A stretch of DNA of 64,000 nucleotides from Chrysomallon squamiferum (taxonomy: Eukaryota; Mollusca; Gastropoda; Neomphalida; Peltospiridae), in NCBI GenBank assembly GCA_012295275.1, contig CM022670.1:22182921-22246920 (forward strand). The letters are read 5' to 3'. Shown here piece by piece: positions 14,401 through 30,689 of the stretch. The first letter of the stretch is position 1; the number at the start of each line of letters is the position of its first letter. The notes under the pieces were generated by a model, which saw only the letters and a program-made list of their open reading frames with translations, was not told the DNA's origin and made no database searches. Position numbers and translations under genes: made by a program.

Positions 14401-17400
14401 TTTAAAAATGAAAGAAAAAAAGAAAAACCACTTGAATTTAAACAGTAGAAATTACTATATCAGCGTTTTTTTAAAATTAAGTTGTTAAACTGAAGAGTAT
14501 GTACTTCAGTATAATTATACAAATTTATTTATTTTATTAATACAGTTACAGCCATAAAACAATCGCAATAAATTATATTACTTATTATTATGTAACACCC
14601 AAACAAGGCCTTTTGCAATGAACTGACAACCTGAATGATGTTACACAAAATCAACCTTTGTAGACCTCAACCAGTTTTAGTTTCAGTGTTATTCCTTGAA
14701 TATTTGTGACAAAACTGGGGGATTAACTTTTGACATACATGACATCTGAACATAAACTAGTTTCAAAACCACCACAACACAGTAATATTCTCCATAATAT
14801 TCACAACCAGAAATGGTCAGTATACACTATTACTTAGCCATAAAAAATTATTTTACCTAGAACATATTTATCAGAATTAACATTTTAAATTTAATAAGAA
14901 GAATAAAATATTTTTAATAATTTGTTTATAATTTGTAATTATGAATATATATATACATTTATATACACTTTCTAATTCCTGTCAGTGTTCTTTTTATAAA
15001 AAGAAACATAACTGAGTTTACATAAAATATCCTCCACACAGAAAAATAAAAATAATAAATAAATAAACAAATAAATAAATATTAATCCAGATACAATGCT
15101 AATTTTAATTAAACTAAATCAATAAATTTCATTCATAATAAAATAAATGATGAAAGAAGAGATAAAAAAGAAGAAAAACATCAAAAATGCTGCATTATAA
15201 CTCTGTAAATTTTTTAAAAGGAAGCTGCTAATTTCACAACTGTCTTTTCATTCCATGTGTCATCTGGTCATAAATCTAGACATGAAAGTCAAGCTTTTTT
15301 CAATGCCTAGCACACAATTTTCACAACCAGTGTTTTCAAGCATTACTTTTAAGAGAAACTGGCCAAATGATCTAGAAGTTACCACACCACACCAAAGATC
15401 AGTGAGGCTTTTATCATCAACAAGAATGGTGAGACATTCGGGCTATCCCAATTTTTTCTTTGAAAAGCAATGTGTCTGAATCTATATGATAGCTAGGCTT
15501 TCTTCTTCTTTTTGCTAATTTTTTATTTTTATATAAAGGGGGTTTGGTGTTGGAAAGAATCGTATGATTAAAGCCTATCCGACAGAAAGTGCTAAATGGA
15601 TCGTAACTATTTAACTAGCTTCGCAGAACAGCGTCAAGGCTGAGTTGACAATGAAATGCCCACCTATTCATGTTCTTTCAAATGACACTAATTCAGTCAG
15701 TGTGCTGGCACACTGGCCATGCAAAAGGCCCTCAGGTTATAAACACTGCTTCTTTTCTTCCTGAGAAGATCAATGAAACTGAGAACAATAGAGTATTGGG
15801 CTGCTAGTGCCTCCAACACCTGAATGAATGGGGCCCACATAAGGACAACACCACTTGTAATTAACTTAGTGAAATAAATTGAAGAACTGGTTATTGTTTC
15901 GAAAGGTTTCAAAATATAAAAAATAAATAAAATTTATCAATTTAAACTTTTTTGAAAAATCATTCAGCACTGCTTTTTATTTCTTCTCTTCATGTTTTTT
16001 TCATTTTTAAATCATATTTAACCTCACTCACACAAGGCCTCAAATAAGGGAGTTCAACACAAAAGGATAAATTCATACAAGTCATGAAATAAACACCAGT
16101 GTTTTCTGCTTAGAAGATACAACAGTAAACTTTCAACACTTGTCATTGCTGTTATCTGATTAACATGAACTTATTTAGCACAGTGTCTAGCAGATCAAAA
16201 TTACCATTTTAACTAAAACAAATGAATATCAAAAGATGTTTTTAAAATTGCTGTCTGATAATATTATTGTGAAGATAATTATAACAAACCAAACAATAAA
16301 TAAAATTTAAAAAATACTGTCCAGATGCACACTGCAAAATGATCAACAAACAAGTGCTTACCGGTGTGAAAGAAAAACATTTTAGAAAATTCTGTTTTAG
16401 TTTATTTATTTTCCTTTGTTTAAGTTTTAATTATAGAGTAGGATTTTCTTTTTTCAGACTCAATAGTTACTTATAATAATAGTAATGTAAGTAGTAGTAA
16501 TAATAAAAATAAAATCTAAAGATTTTTATATATTTATATTAAACCAGCTTTCTACAAACAGTTACAAAATGCATAAACATCCATAAAAAACAGTAAATCA
16601 CCTCAAACAGCAGTTGTTACATAACAACACAAAACAGGCAGCTACATGAAGCTTTTATCATCAGTAATAGGGACACCAATGGGCTCAATGACCCATATCA
16701 AGTTAATGAAAATTCACAAACTTGCTAAAAAGAACTCACTTTTTTAAAATTCTTTCCTGAACAAAAGATTTAAAATATAAAAAGAGAACAACAATCAAAT
16801 TTTTAGAAAGGAATAAAGTAATTACAAAATTTACAGCAAGTTTTAAATTAGTAGTATTAGTAGTAGTATAATTAATATAAAAATTAAAATTGAAACACTT
16901 TCAAAATAAATTTTTGCTTCTGAACTAAATAATAATATATTGAGAATCAGTTATTTTAGACAATGGAACAGTTTGCTAAAATTTTCATCAACAGAATAGT
17001 ATTTATTCTGAATTTTCAAGTAAAAAGCAATGAATGCCAGTTAATCTCTACCACACACAGGATTATACATCATGATACAGAGATACACTACCATATCACT
17101 ACAATTATCATATCTTGAATGACCACTACACAAGTATCAAACTGAATAAAGTTTAACCTGTTTGAAAATAATGTGTTTTTACTAAACTGATGCATAATCA
17201 TTTGTTTAGCAAAATGAATGGTAGAAGTGAAATTTATAGCAGGAAGTCATTTAAATTATTTTTTTTGAGAAAGTCATATATTATTACTAATGTTTTTTCT
17301 TTTGTTTAGTTTTTTGTCCTTACATTTTGTTTTATGTTTCTGTTTGGTGAGGGAACATTTGTTTTTCTTGTATTTTTCTTTTAGTTTTATTTGTTTCTTT

Positions 17401-19751
17401 TATAAAGGTTATTTTTCTTTTAAAACAGTTTTTTTTATTTTTTTTTTATTTTTAAAAATCCAACTTAATGTTTCAAACCACCTTTTGTTAAGTAATCATT
17501 TTTAGCAGCCACAAAAATTAATGATCAAATATAGTCTGAATTTAAAATTTACTTATACAAATAACAAAAGAATATTAATTGAACTCAATGTATATAATTG
17601 CTAAATAAGATTTTTAATAAGACGTTAATAGACTTTAGTAAGATGCAAAAACAGTTCTAATAAGTTAGACACGCATTGTTAGATTCCTTTGATGTTTTAT
17701 TTCTCAGTATTATGATGCATATTCCATAGTCAAATTATTTTTTCTAAAATATGTGTGCAACACAGATACATATTTGGCAATACTTTATAAATATGTAGAT
17801 ACAGTTTCTAATTTAAAGGAAGACTGATCAAAGTAACTGCACCCAAAACAAATAGTATAAGGATCTAGTTATTGGCTAGTTTGGGTTCTGTCTTCAAAGC
17901 GACCGGATAGCTAAGCTTCTATAAACACTAAGAAAGGCAGGGGAAGTCAGACTGTGCAAAGCAAATATGCGATGGATGATTGGGTTGCCTAAGGCCATAA
18001 ATCTGTGACCTTCCTTTTGTGAAAATACTAACCACCCTTAAAACAAATGGAAGAAGCGCTCAAGAACAAATGGAGACAATCAGGACTTGATTATGCATAT
18101 ACATCTATTTAGTGCCCTCTTCATCATGACACTAGTTTGTTTTTAAAACTTAAAAACTGCACTACTCTGTTTTTGAATAACTGTATAACATGATTAAAAT
18201 ATAATAATAAAAATAATAAAAAATGTCACTGAAATATTTGTAAATAATTAATGTATTTTTGCTAAATCCATGAACAGATCCAGTTGTTCAGAAGATTCAC
18301 ACTCAAGTACCGATGAAGATTCCAAAAAAAAGAGTAGCGATTGAGATGCAAAGAATGATAAAAATACTGCAAATAATTATCAGAGAAGTTATGCAGAACC
18401 TGTTGTATTCATCACTTACTGCTGAAAGAAATTACACATGAAAGATGACAAGTGTGAAGCTCTGTGAATCATTCAGTTTTCTTTTAACAGCAAGTAACAT
18501 AAACTGGAGATGTAATATGTAATGAAGACTTCAAATTGTAATACAAATATTTTTCTGACATAATCTAAGGAATGAATTCAGTAGCATATATTTACACATC
18601 TGTGAAATTACAGGAAATTTGACTGTTTGGATTTATTAACAATTTTGCAATAACTGGTTTTATGAAATAACAAAGATTTTTATTTCTTCTTCTTATTATT
18701 GTTTAAAATCAACACTAAACCATTGTACATAATAAACAAATTATCATTACATTTATCAATGGAGACAAAATAAGAATATCCTTTCAGTATTTTACAAACT
18801 GATATAATGCAATTATGCCACTTCTTCATCTTGTCAATAACTTAGGTGCATTGTGATAGTTAAAAATATGGTCATTCAACTCATTGCTATTTTAACCTTA
18901 CCCCCTCCTTTAATCAAATGCAATATTTGTGTGTATTAATTTAAAAGCTAAAAACAAAATAAATGACTAATCATTTAATGTGTAATTATTCAATTTCATT
19001 TAATCAAAATATATAGGAGATAAAAATGTTAACTTTATCAGTTTATGCTGAAATATTATTTATTTTATTTCTGGTTTTTATAATGAAAATTCTTTCACTT
19101 AGAATGAACATCTAAAATAAATTTAAATACTAAACTTAAAAATTTACTGTTCAAGATAATTTTAAATAATTTACGATTTATATAAGTTTCTTTACATTTT
19201 GTTTGGGGTTTTTTAAATTTGAACAGCTTAATAATAAAATTGTTAATTACATTTAATCGAAACGTGTATCTTTTTCATTACACCAAGTTTTTAATTTGTT
19301 TATCTATAAGTTTAGAAATATAATATATTCTGATTAATAATTCAACAGATTTTCTGGAATTTGTTTAAAAGACAAATTATATTCTAACCTGCATCTTGGT
19401 GATACCAATTTCATCATTTGTTATCCAACGCAGTCCAGCTGAAAGTCTTTCCGATTCTGTTTGTATCACAATTCCACCTAACTGTTTTGGACTCACAGCT
19501 TCTTGTCTATTATCTGTCAAATATCCTTCATGAAGTTCATCTGCAATATCCACTGTTTGTCTTTGATGCTTTAACCCAATATTTCGAAGTTTTATTCTTT
19601 CCGATGCAGCACCTGATTTACCAATCCAATTGTGCTCATCCTGAACAACACATATGAACAAGTTAAACAATAGCAATACTAAGAAAAAATATGAAAATGG
19701 TTCCTTTCCTCGATTAAATTTTGTTGACCAACAAGCTCGATCGGGCGCCAT
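8469..19751 (-). CDS. CACHD1: VWFA and cache domain-containing protein 1-like, 5' four coding exons (partial)
   Basis: This is the N-terminal part of a CACHD1-like type I membrane protein related to voltage-gated calcium channel alpha2delta subunits. Coding exons on the minus strand are 19751-19389, 12230-12168, 11777-11629 and 8575-8469, with phases 0, 0, 2 and 1 joining without a stop (about 227 residues). The start is the ATG at 19751, with A at -3 and G at +4; the upstream frame has no other ATG. Residues 1-37 form a signal sequence with a hydrophobic core (FSYFFLVLLLFNLFICVV). The next 60 residues are unfamiliar. Recognition rests on the later exons: LSAGLRWITNDEIGITKMQ, the Cys pair in LDCCSIP, and TSCDLIPPS followed by FNPGRNL, which match the segment before the VWA domain of vertebrate CACHD1. 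The VWA, Cache and membrane-spanning parts must lie to the left, outside the window. It is divergently transcribed from FDX2. Confidence 0.85.
8576..11628 (-). other. CACHD1 intron 3
   Basis: The intron is bounded by GTAAGT after 11629 and by a pyrimidine-rich ACAG acceptor before 8575. It is AT-rich. It contains a 19-base A run near 9623-9641 and a partial local duplication near 10158 and 10234 that shares a 16-base word. I saw no gene on either strand. Confidence 0.75.
12231..19388 (-). other. CACHD1 intron 1
   Basis: This 7.2-kb intron runs from GTTAGA after exon 1 to the TTTTGCAG acceptor before exon 2. It holds an 87-bp-period local duplication at 12470-12605, TTTA and TTTG microsatellites near 13975-14030, and AAAT-rich tracts near 15040-15080. 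Slightly GC-richer patches at 15200-15480, 15540-15850 and 17870-18120 have no convincing coding frame or tRNA fold. Confidence 0.7.
12470..12605. repeat. 87-bp-period local duplication
   Basis: AAAATGTATTTCAGAATTCA occurs at 12470 and at 12557. Both are followed by similar GGTACTACTAATT or GGAACTATTACTAATT sequence. The region is CACHD1 intron 1 only 0.25 kb upstream of exon 2 on the + coordinate side. Each copy contains a TTTCAG word. Confidence 0.75.
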
Positions 19752-20382
19752 GTTGAACACTCTATGACTGAGCCACACAGGATGACAATCAACATAAAGA
19801 TTCCACTCGATTCAGTTTTCTTACCTCAGTCGCCGAATTTTAGGCAATTGCAACAATAGTCTGTCGAGGCGTCTGCAAACGTGCAAAGGAAAATACGTCT
19901 GCAAACCCGTCATATTTTTCAACAGACTTCACAGATTGCAAGAGTTCACATTCCGAATGAGTTAACCACAACATCAAGCGATGAATGGTAATGCACAAAG
20001 CTAGGCGTTAACTGAGCTCCTTCAGTTTCGTATGTAGGATTTTTTTTTTTTTTTAATTTTAATTTTTTTTTTTTTTTTTTTTCATTATTATTATTGGCTG
20101 TCAGTTATTCTAGTTTAATGCATATTACTGTTCAAGGACCATTAACTTTTAAAATAAATGTTGAAATGTTATTTGGGTTTATTATTTATATAATCTAACA
20201 TGAACAAGTGTACAATTTAATCACTTTATAAAGAAAAAAAATCATCATGAATGAAATGTAAAATAATTAATAATTAATAAATACTACTAATAACGTACGC
20301 AGCAAATATAATACAACATATATTATTTTATTTTACTTTTGTAATAATCGTATGTGAGGCTAAATATTCGTTACCAACTAAA
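19752..20382. promoter_or_regulatory. Shared head-to-head promoter region of CACHD1 and FDX2
   Basis: The CACHD1 start codon (19751, minus) and FDX2 start codon (20383, plus) are divergent and 631 bp apart, so both promoters must lie here or within the 5' leaders. The segment 19810-20030 is locally CpG-richer than its surroundings and carries a repeated 10-base word (CGTCTGCAAA, starting about 19870 and 19897). A block of T runs at 20041-20082 separates the two halves. A possible minus-strand 5' splice donor lies at about 19826, so CACHD1 may have a leader intron. I saw no clear TATA box. Confidence 0.55.
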
Positions 20383-23515
<3,133 letters not shown>

Positions 23516-25681
23516 CTCTATTTATTATTTTCACTGTTTTTGTGTTAAATATTCACTTTGTTGCTGATTTGCTGTTGGAGGGTATTATTTTCCAAATTAC
23601 TTTTGTGATAAGACATTTTAAATTGAAGATATTATCGCACTGCCATTAGACAAGTGCAATTATTTGCCACCATTGTCAGGTACTTTTTTCTACAATTCAT
23701 GTTATTTTTTTCTTTGTGGATTTAATCCAGAAGAATATTTATTACTATTATCAACATTTATAAGTATATTTTTAAGTAGTAATGTTTGAAAAACACCAGA
23801 AATCAGTGGAACTGCTCAGTATTTTATTTTTATTATTTAATTTTTTGTTACATATCATTTTATTACAGTCTTAAGTTTTGATGACTTTAGGAATATAAAA
23901 AGAAATGTTCAGCATCTGACTTTATTTTCTGGGATGGAGTGTGTATTTTTAAAATATAACTGAACAACACTTATAAATATTATGGATAAAAATATATGCA
24001 TTTGAGAATGCATTTAAGACATAAATTAAAAAATTATAATTTTACAAATGAAACTGAATAATGTATTTCTTAGTATTTCATAAGTGAAAATTTAAAATTT
24101 TTGGATATTAGTAAATCCTGTTTTCTATTGACATTAGAAACATTTACAGTTTATAACCTTAATAAGAGATCTGATTAATGTTATACCAAATTAAACGCAC
24201 AAGTTTTCCTGTTAAATTAACAAAAGAATACTCATTTATATGACATTTGTCATCTTCACACATTCTGACAGTTTTTACCTAACACTACATTAAACTAACA
24301 AGCAAGTTTTTTCAACAATAAAATTATATCTTGAAGTAAAAATTATAATATGTAAAAATTTAAAGAAAAACTAATGCAAATTAAATTGAAGATTCTGATT
24401 TATATTTGCTGTCTGCTTGATAACATCTCTGTATATTTTTTTTACTGGTTTTTATTTTTGCACTGTTCATGTTTGTTTTTTTTTGTTTTTTTTTAACAAT
24501 TATGTTTCAATTTGATATATTTTATTTTTTTAAATAATTCCTTTTTTCCTCATTTCATTGTTAGTGTTTTATTAACAACTGCTGATCTACTTAATTCAAA
24601 AATTACCTTTGACAATCAAATGTGAGACAATAATAGATGTTATGATAAAATTATTCTGTGATGGAAGAGAAACTGTATTATTAACTAAAGAATTACTTTA
24701 TTTTTTACTGTTATTTTGGTGGAAGTTTACATGTACTTGTGTAACTGTGTTTTCAATTTAGCATTTAGTAAGATGAATTTGCTGAAATTAACATTAAATA
24801 ATTTCAAAAAGAAATAGATTTTCTTGAATGTTTTTTTTTTTTTTTTTTTTTTTTTAAATGTTTTTTCTTTGTTAAATAACAGTCTTTGAAAAGAAGTTGG
24901 AAAAAAAATCAAATTTTACTTCAAAAAGCCCACTATACAAATTTCTTGGCAGTTTCATTTAAGTAGGTCATGGCTTTTAAAGCCCTTGGAAAATAATTAT
25001 TGAAAAGATGTTTTAGCATTCATCATACAGAATTGTCACAGAGTTTTGAACCAAACAAATTTGCTCATAACACATTCTTTATTTTAGAATTTAAACATAT
25101 AATAATGAATAAATATTCATTTTCTGAATTATAAAACATGCTATACATTTTATTTGGAGAAGAAAAAAAGAATATCTTTCAATGATGTAAATATTTTAAT
25201 TTTTACTAATTATAAAAATAAGTTTATAAATTAACACATATTTTGGCATTATTGAAGCCCATTAAAAGTATTTACAGGTATGTTAAATAATGACTTACAA
25301 ATGAGTTATACAAAAACACGATTAGTTTAATATACTAGTAGAAAAAACTGGAAAAAGAATAAAATGATTAATAATCAGCTGGTCACTGGTGGATACTGAT
25401 ATTAAAACATAATTAAACATTAAAACTATATCTAGGTATTTCCAAATATTTAGTTTTACTGATTTTTACAATGTTTCAGAAATATAAAATGTATACATTT
25501 TAATTTTATGTTCCTAGATTCAAACAGTTCATATAATGTTTATCTTACAATAAATTACAAAATTTTTAACTCAAGTATTTCACATACGTTTTATTATAAT
25601 CTAATTTAAAAATGTTAGACATATTTCATATTTTTTACAGTTTTAAAACAAATTAAAATGTTTCTTTTTTTCTTCACAAAA
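23516..25681. other. Convergent 3' region of FDX2 and UBE2U
   Basis: FDX2 and UBE2U converge here, so the 2.2 kb must hold both 3' untranslated regions. Several AATAAA-like hexamers occur on both strands (for example near 24320 on plus), but I cannot say which are used. A run of about 25 T lies at 24832-24856. I found no other gene. Confidence 0.6.
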
Positions 25682-28600
25682 TTAAGTATCAATTGCATTC
25701 ATATCCAGATTGTTTGTCCAAGCGACAAGATCATCAACTTCTTTTTCCCACATTTCATCTTTGCCAGCATTAATGGCTGGCAGTGCTCCTTCAAGTTCAA
25801 TATCTTGTTGCATAGGGGCTAAAATAAAAACAAATTTATAAATAATAATACTGAGTTACACAGAAATTAAAACAACATTTTTGAAGTGAATTTACTACCA
25901 TGCTTTATTGATTAGTACCATCATGCTAATATTTTTTTTTTTAAAGAAAGAATTTTTAAAAATTAAATTATTAGATATTGTATAAATTTACTGAAATAAT
26001 AAGAAGAAATGTTTATTAACCAAGAGAAATTTGTGTGAAACCAGCATTTATCATCAGAAAAAAAGAAAAAGAAAAAAAAGAAATATATATTCAACAAAAA
26101 AAAATTATAAAACTTACTGGTTGCAATTCTTGGAGGTAAGTATATTTTTCTCATTTTCTGAAGTTTGTCCATCTTTTTTGCTTTTTCATCTGCAGATGTA
26201 TCTTTAAGTCGCCCATAAATAAGTTCTGCACTACTATAAAACAAAAACATCTGTGTCAGCAAAAACCACAAGATATTAAAAAAAATTATTACTGAGTATT
26301 AAAACATCTAAAATGCTAGTCAGTAATATTAATCATTCCATTAAAAATAACTGTAAATTATTTTGAAATATTTCACATGTGGATCTGTAAAACTCTGCAA
26401 AATGCTAATAAATTTTTTGATTTGCCCAGTTTCATTGTTTAATATATCATTATTCAGAAAACTAAACAGCATAAACTTAATATTAAAATAGATGTTACAA
26501 GGATAAGTATGCAATTAATTCTTTTTTTTCCTACACAATTTAAAAAATGGTCCCCACAGCTAAGTGTTTTCCTTTAAGATCTCTTTAAACTTTAAAAAAA
26601 TAATCCATTTTATTAATATGAAGAATAAAGGGAGATAATAAATATATATACTCTATCATTTTTTTCTGAAACTGCTGTTCAAGGTCTTCATAGGACAAAC
26701 CATGATGAATTCTCTGTAGTTCTGGATCATTCTTGATTTGCTCCAACACTATAAACAGAAACATTTTAAATGAATACAATAATATGTTTTATTTTATTAA
26801 TTTCCAGACTTATTTTTTTTATTTTCCATACAAATAATATTAACTCAATATATATTCACTTCTTACATGAAAGTTTAATTCTAACAATAATATACTAGAC
26901 TGTGACTTAAGAAATATCTTCTAAAAATATTATGTAAATATTTTGGCAAAAATTGTTTTACACATTTGACATTTAAATACTTTTTAATGTTTGCATTGGT
27001 TAAATAAAAAAAAGTTGTATTTCTAATTATGATTCTGAAAACATACTGCTGCAAATTCATTATTCAATTTATAAATTGTATCTATTAAACCAGAAATAAA
27101 TAAAACATATCAAAATGATTACTGTAATCTGTTTGCATCCATCTAAAATCTATAAGATTAGGTCAGAATCATTTTATTCACCTCTATTTGTTATAGAGCA
27201 ATGAAATATGAAATAGACCTAAAGGAGAGAAATCAATTGTTTGTTGGGGTTTTTCAGTTTTTTTTACAAATATCAAAATACCAAAATAATTTGTAAAAAT
27301 TCTTCTGAGATTCAGAAATTTAAAAAACAAATTCATATGAAAAAGAAAAAACATTTGAAATATCGCAATAAAAAATAATTTATAAAAATATATATATATT
27401 TACAAGGATTTTTAGAATCTGTTTGTGACTTGGATGTAGCTATTCCACACCAGGTGACAAAATAATCATCAAAATTTATCTTGGTGATTTTCTGTTTAAC
27501 AGGTTGAGTCTGAGGAGTCTCGGGCACTGCCGGTTTTTCTATCTCAGGAGAAAACATAACTGTTGGCTTTGTACTTGAATGTGGAGCAAGACCAGCTGAA
27601 AATGAAATAACACTTCATAAAGCAAACAAACCATTCTCTTTATTATAAACCGAATTTATTTTAATTGTTTATCTATTATTTGATTGTTGTTATTTTTAAA
27701 AATAATCCTTCTAAAGTTTTGTCTCGAAACCGTAATAATCTGAAATCTATAATTTGGAGTCTATTTGTTTACATTCATTTTACAGAGGATTTTGTTCCAA
27801 AATTTTCAAAGAAAAGAAAAAGAAACTATTGATTATAAAAGAATGAAACCAGGTTGAAATGGTCAGTTTTTCTGGAGTTTATGCTAGACTTCCTTCTTAA
27901 TTAGAGGTGTTGTTAAACATTCATTCATTCATTGATTCTTAATAAAATAGAAAATATTGCATTTTATTGGATAATACTTTCAGAATTAAACAGGTTTTAA
28001 AGTAGGAAAATTGAAAAATTGCAAAACTGTTAATTCTAGTATCACTGCTTCATACCATCAAAACAATTGTGACAAATTTATCTAAAATTTAAAAATTATT
28101 TTTACATACCTTCAACCTTTTTACTTGCAGCAACACATTCAAACACCACTTGTTTATAGATTTTAGGTAAACGCCCTATTAACTCTGCTGCCTCAACATT
28201 TACCACATTTTCAAGATTTGGACTGCTCAGCATGGTCTATAAATACACACAAATATTCATTAACAATAACAACAAATGTTAAAGAATCTAGCTTTTAGTT
28301 TAATTTTATAACTAAATAAAGACATATTTATTTTACTGACATCAAAATGATTGCTTACATTACTATAGTATTACCATTTTAAATTTTCAGAACATGCTGA
28401 AATTACTCAGACTGGCCACTAATAGAGCTTTGTTCTGATGTTTTTTCCATATAATTTCATTATGGTATTTTTCTGTTTGGTTTCTAAAAGTCATCATTAC
28501 CTTTTTCACTTTATATACATTTTTTTATTGCTCTTCATATAGTAAACATTTTATCTGTAATGTTATTTCTATATATTTATATAATAAAATAATCCTTCAT

Positions 28601-30689
28601 ATTATTAATATATCCATATTTATTACAGTTAAAATAACTCTTCATCATTTGATAGTTGAATAAGTGACAATTTCATCAAGTTAATTATTGAACAATGTAA
28701 CAGTGATAAATTTTGCAAAGAAATAAATTTCTTCATTAATTTTCAAATCTAACCTGAATTGTAAGCAATATCATGGAAATCTGATATGATTCATTCCACT
28801 CTTCTAAATTATCCAAGAAATCAATGCACGGTCGCCCAGTTACCATATCAACTAAAATCAAAAATAAATATTTGACAAACCAAAAAATTATGTATAAACA
28901 TAAACCTACATTAACATTAGATAACTACTTCTGTATTTGCTATTCCAAATCAGTATGGAGTTATGATGTTGTCATATCTTTATAGAGATATTAAGTATCA
29001 TCCCATTTGTCACACACATTATAACAACACAGGTCATGGCTGAGTGACCTGCTAATCATATGCTTTCTAGCTATCATGCAATAATGGACTCATCTTTCCT
29101 GTTGTTACATAGTTATTAAATAAGTAAACCTCTATTAACAGTTAAGAAACAAGAACAGAAATATATATTCACATCTGCTTATTATACAGGGTCATTCAAA
29201 AGACCTGCTACACTTTTAAATTTTAATTAAATGAAAACGGCTTTACAGATTTGAACAAAATTAGTCGTGAACTTTCTATACTCTGCTACAATTTGTCCCA
29301 TAACGAAATAAATCCCTCTTTTTCTGTTTTCTTAGGCTCAGGAGACTTCAACATGAGTTTTTTCAAGACACAAATCTGGTGTCATATCTGGAGAATATGG
29401 CATTCACTCCAGAGGTCCTCAACGAAATACCCATCTATCAGGGAACTTGTGATTCAAGAAACTGCGAATTGCTTTAGCATAATGTGATTGTTTTTTCCAA
29501 CAAGATGATGGTCCTCCACATGTAGTGGGACTTTCGAATGATCCTGTATTATATCATATTATGTATGTCTGAATGATATATAGCACTAGGTATGTATTAC
29601 ATTGTTACAGTGCACATCAGCATATAAATGTGTTTAGCCAAATTCAGCAGGTGACAGTTCCACTAATATTTTAGGGATACGCTTAATTAGTCCAATACTT
29701 AAAAACAAAACTTTTGAAAATAAATTAATTTCTAATATTTCAATGAATTACTTACTGTTTGGATGAAATGGTACTGTATGGAAACATATTTCTGGAGGAC
29801 GGATATTGTAATGTTCATCAAATTTTATGTATAAATGAAATATTCCTCCTGTAAATGAAAAACAATTTAAAAGTAAGATGAAAATAAGATGAAAATTTAT
29901 TTTAATTCTGCTATGTAAAATGTACTGAGATAAAAAATGATGTTTTGTGTTAAATGATATCAACAATAGGTGTAATTTTATTTTTTTTAATTTGTGTTAC
30001 ATTTTTCTCTACTTCAACCACAGTTAGTGATATTAATGAACATATGTTATTCCAAACAGACTTACTCCTAGTTTTGCCTCACATTGTAACTTTATTAATA
30101 CACCTGTGAATAACCATTTATCAGCTATAAAATAAAAGCCACTATAAAATATTTTTGGATTACCTGTGTAATGATTATATAAAAAGTATTAACAAAGTAT
30201 TTTAATTTTTTTAAGAAAATAAAAAACAACAACAATCAAATATAATAATAATTGGTATAAAACAAAACTTCAAAAATATGTATACCTTCCCAAATGGTGT
30301 CTTGAAGACCACAGATTTTTGCTGACCATTCAAATACATTGCTGTCTGTCAGTGGACAAGCTTCAATACCCTAAAATAACAATGTTTTATATTCCTGCTA
30401 GTCATTCGAAATGCATTATTGTTTACAGAAAATAAACAAATATATATATTATGTAATAACTGCTAAAGATTTTGTACAAAAAACAGACAACATTACTTAC
30501 AGTGTTTATATCAGAAGAAGTAATCAGTAGTTTTTACAAAGTGTAAAACAACTGTTAATGTATTTTTAGTTTAAGTTATAGGTCCCGGTCTTATTTTAAG
30601 TAATTAAAAAAGTAACAACAAACCCATGGACAGTCTTTCTGTAATCTTTCATATTCTCTTACAATTAGTAAGTGTGCTCTGGAAAACAT
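25682..30689 (-). CDS. UBE2U: Ubiquitin-conjugating enzyme E2 U-like
   Basis: This predicted E2 enzyme carries activated ubiquitin on a catalytic cysteine. Minus-strand exons are 30689-30624, 30370-30286, 29848-29756, 28851-28754, 28236-28110, 27595-27404, 26748-26652, 26233-26118 and 25818-25682; phases agree at every junction and give 336 residues. The N-terminal E2 helix is SRAHLLIVREYERLQKD. The FHPN motif is at 78-81 and the predicted active-site Cys90 lies in TGRPCIDFLDN, followed by LEEWNESYQISMILL and NVVNVEAAEL. The UBC domain ends near residue 150. The tail contains INFDDYFVTWCGIATSKSQ, closely resembling the post-UBC segment of vertebrate UBE2U, which settles the family. It then adds a charged, helix-rich stretch (KAKKMDKLQKMRKIYLPPR) and an acidic end with two Trp. 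The ATG at 30689 follows an ATTTTAG acceptor, so a 5' leader exon lies upstream. A mariner remnant sits in the intron between the third and fourth exons. Confidence 0.9.
29187..29546 (-). mobile_element. Degenerate mariner/IS630-type element with terminal inverted repeats
   Basis: The ends are inverted copies: CAGGGTCATTCAAAAGACC at the left, and its counterpart CAGGATCATTCGAAAGTCC read on minus from 29546. Both are flanked by TA (29185-29186 and 29547-29548), the target duplication of Tc1/mariner elements. Inside, the minus strand encodes a decayed transposase C-terminus: AIRSFLNHKFPDRWVFR, a stop, GPLE, another stop, and MPYSPDMTPD, matching the region around the last catalytic Asp. A segment encoding FFQQDDGPPHVVG, the motif around the middle catalytic Asp, lies next to it but on the plus strand. 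The element is non-functional and sits in a UBE2U intron. Confidence 0.75.

Noticed and set aside
19752-19778. Alternative upstream start for CACHD1
   Set aside because: The codon there is GTG, not ATG. The ATG at 19751 has good context and a following signal sequence.
29251-29487. 78-codon plus frame in a UBE2U intron
   Set aside because: It is antisense to the decayed mariner transposase on minus.
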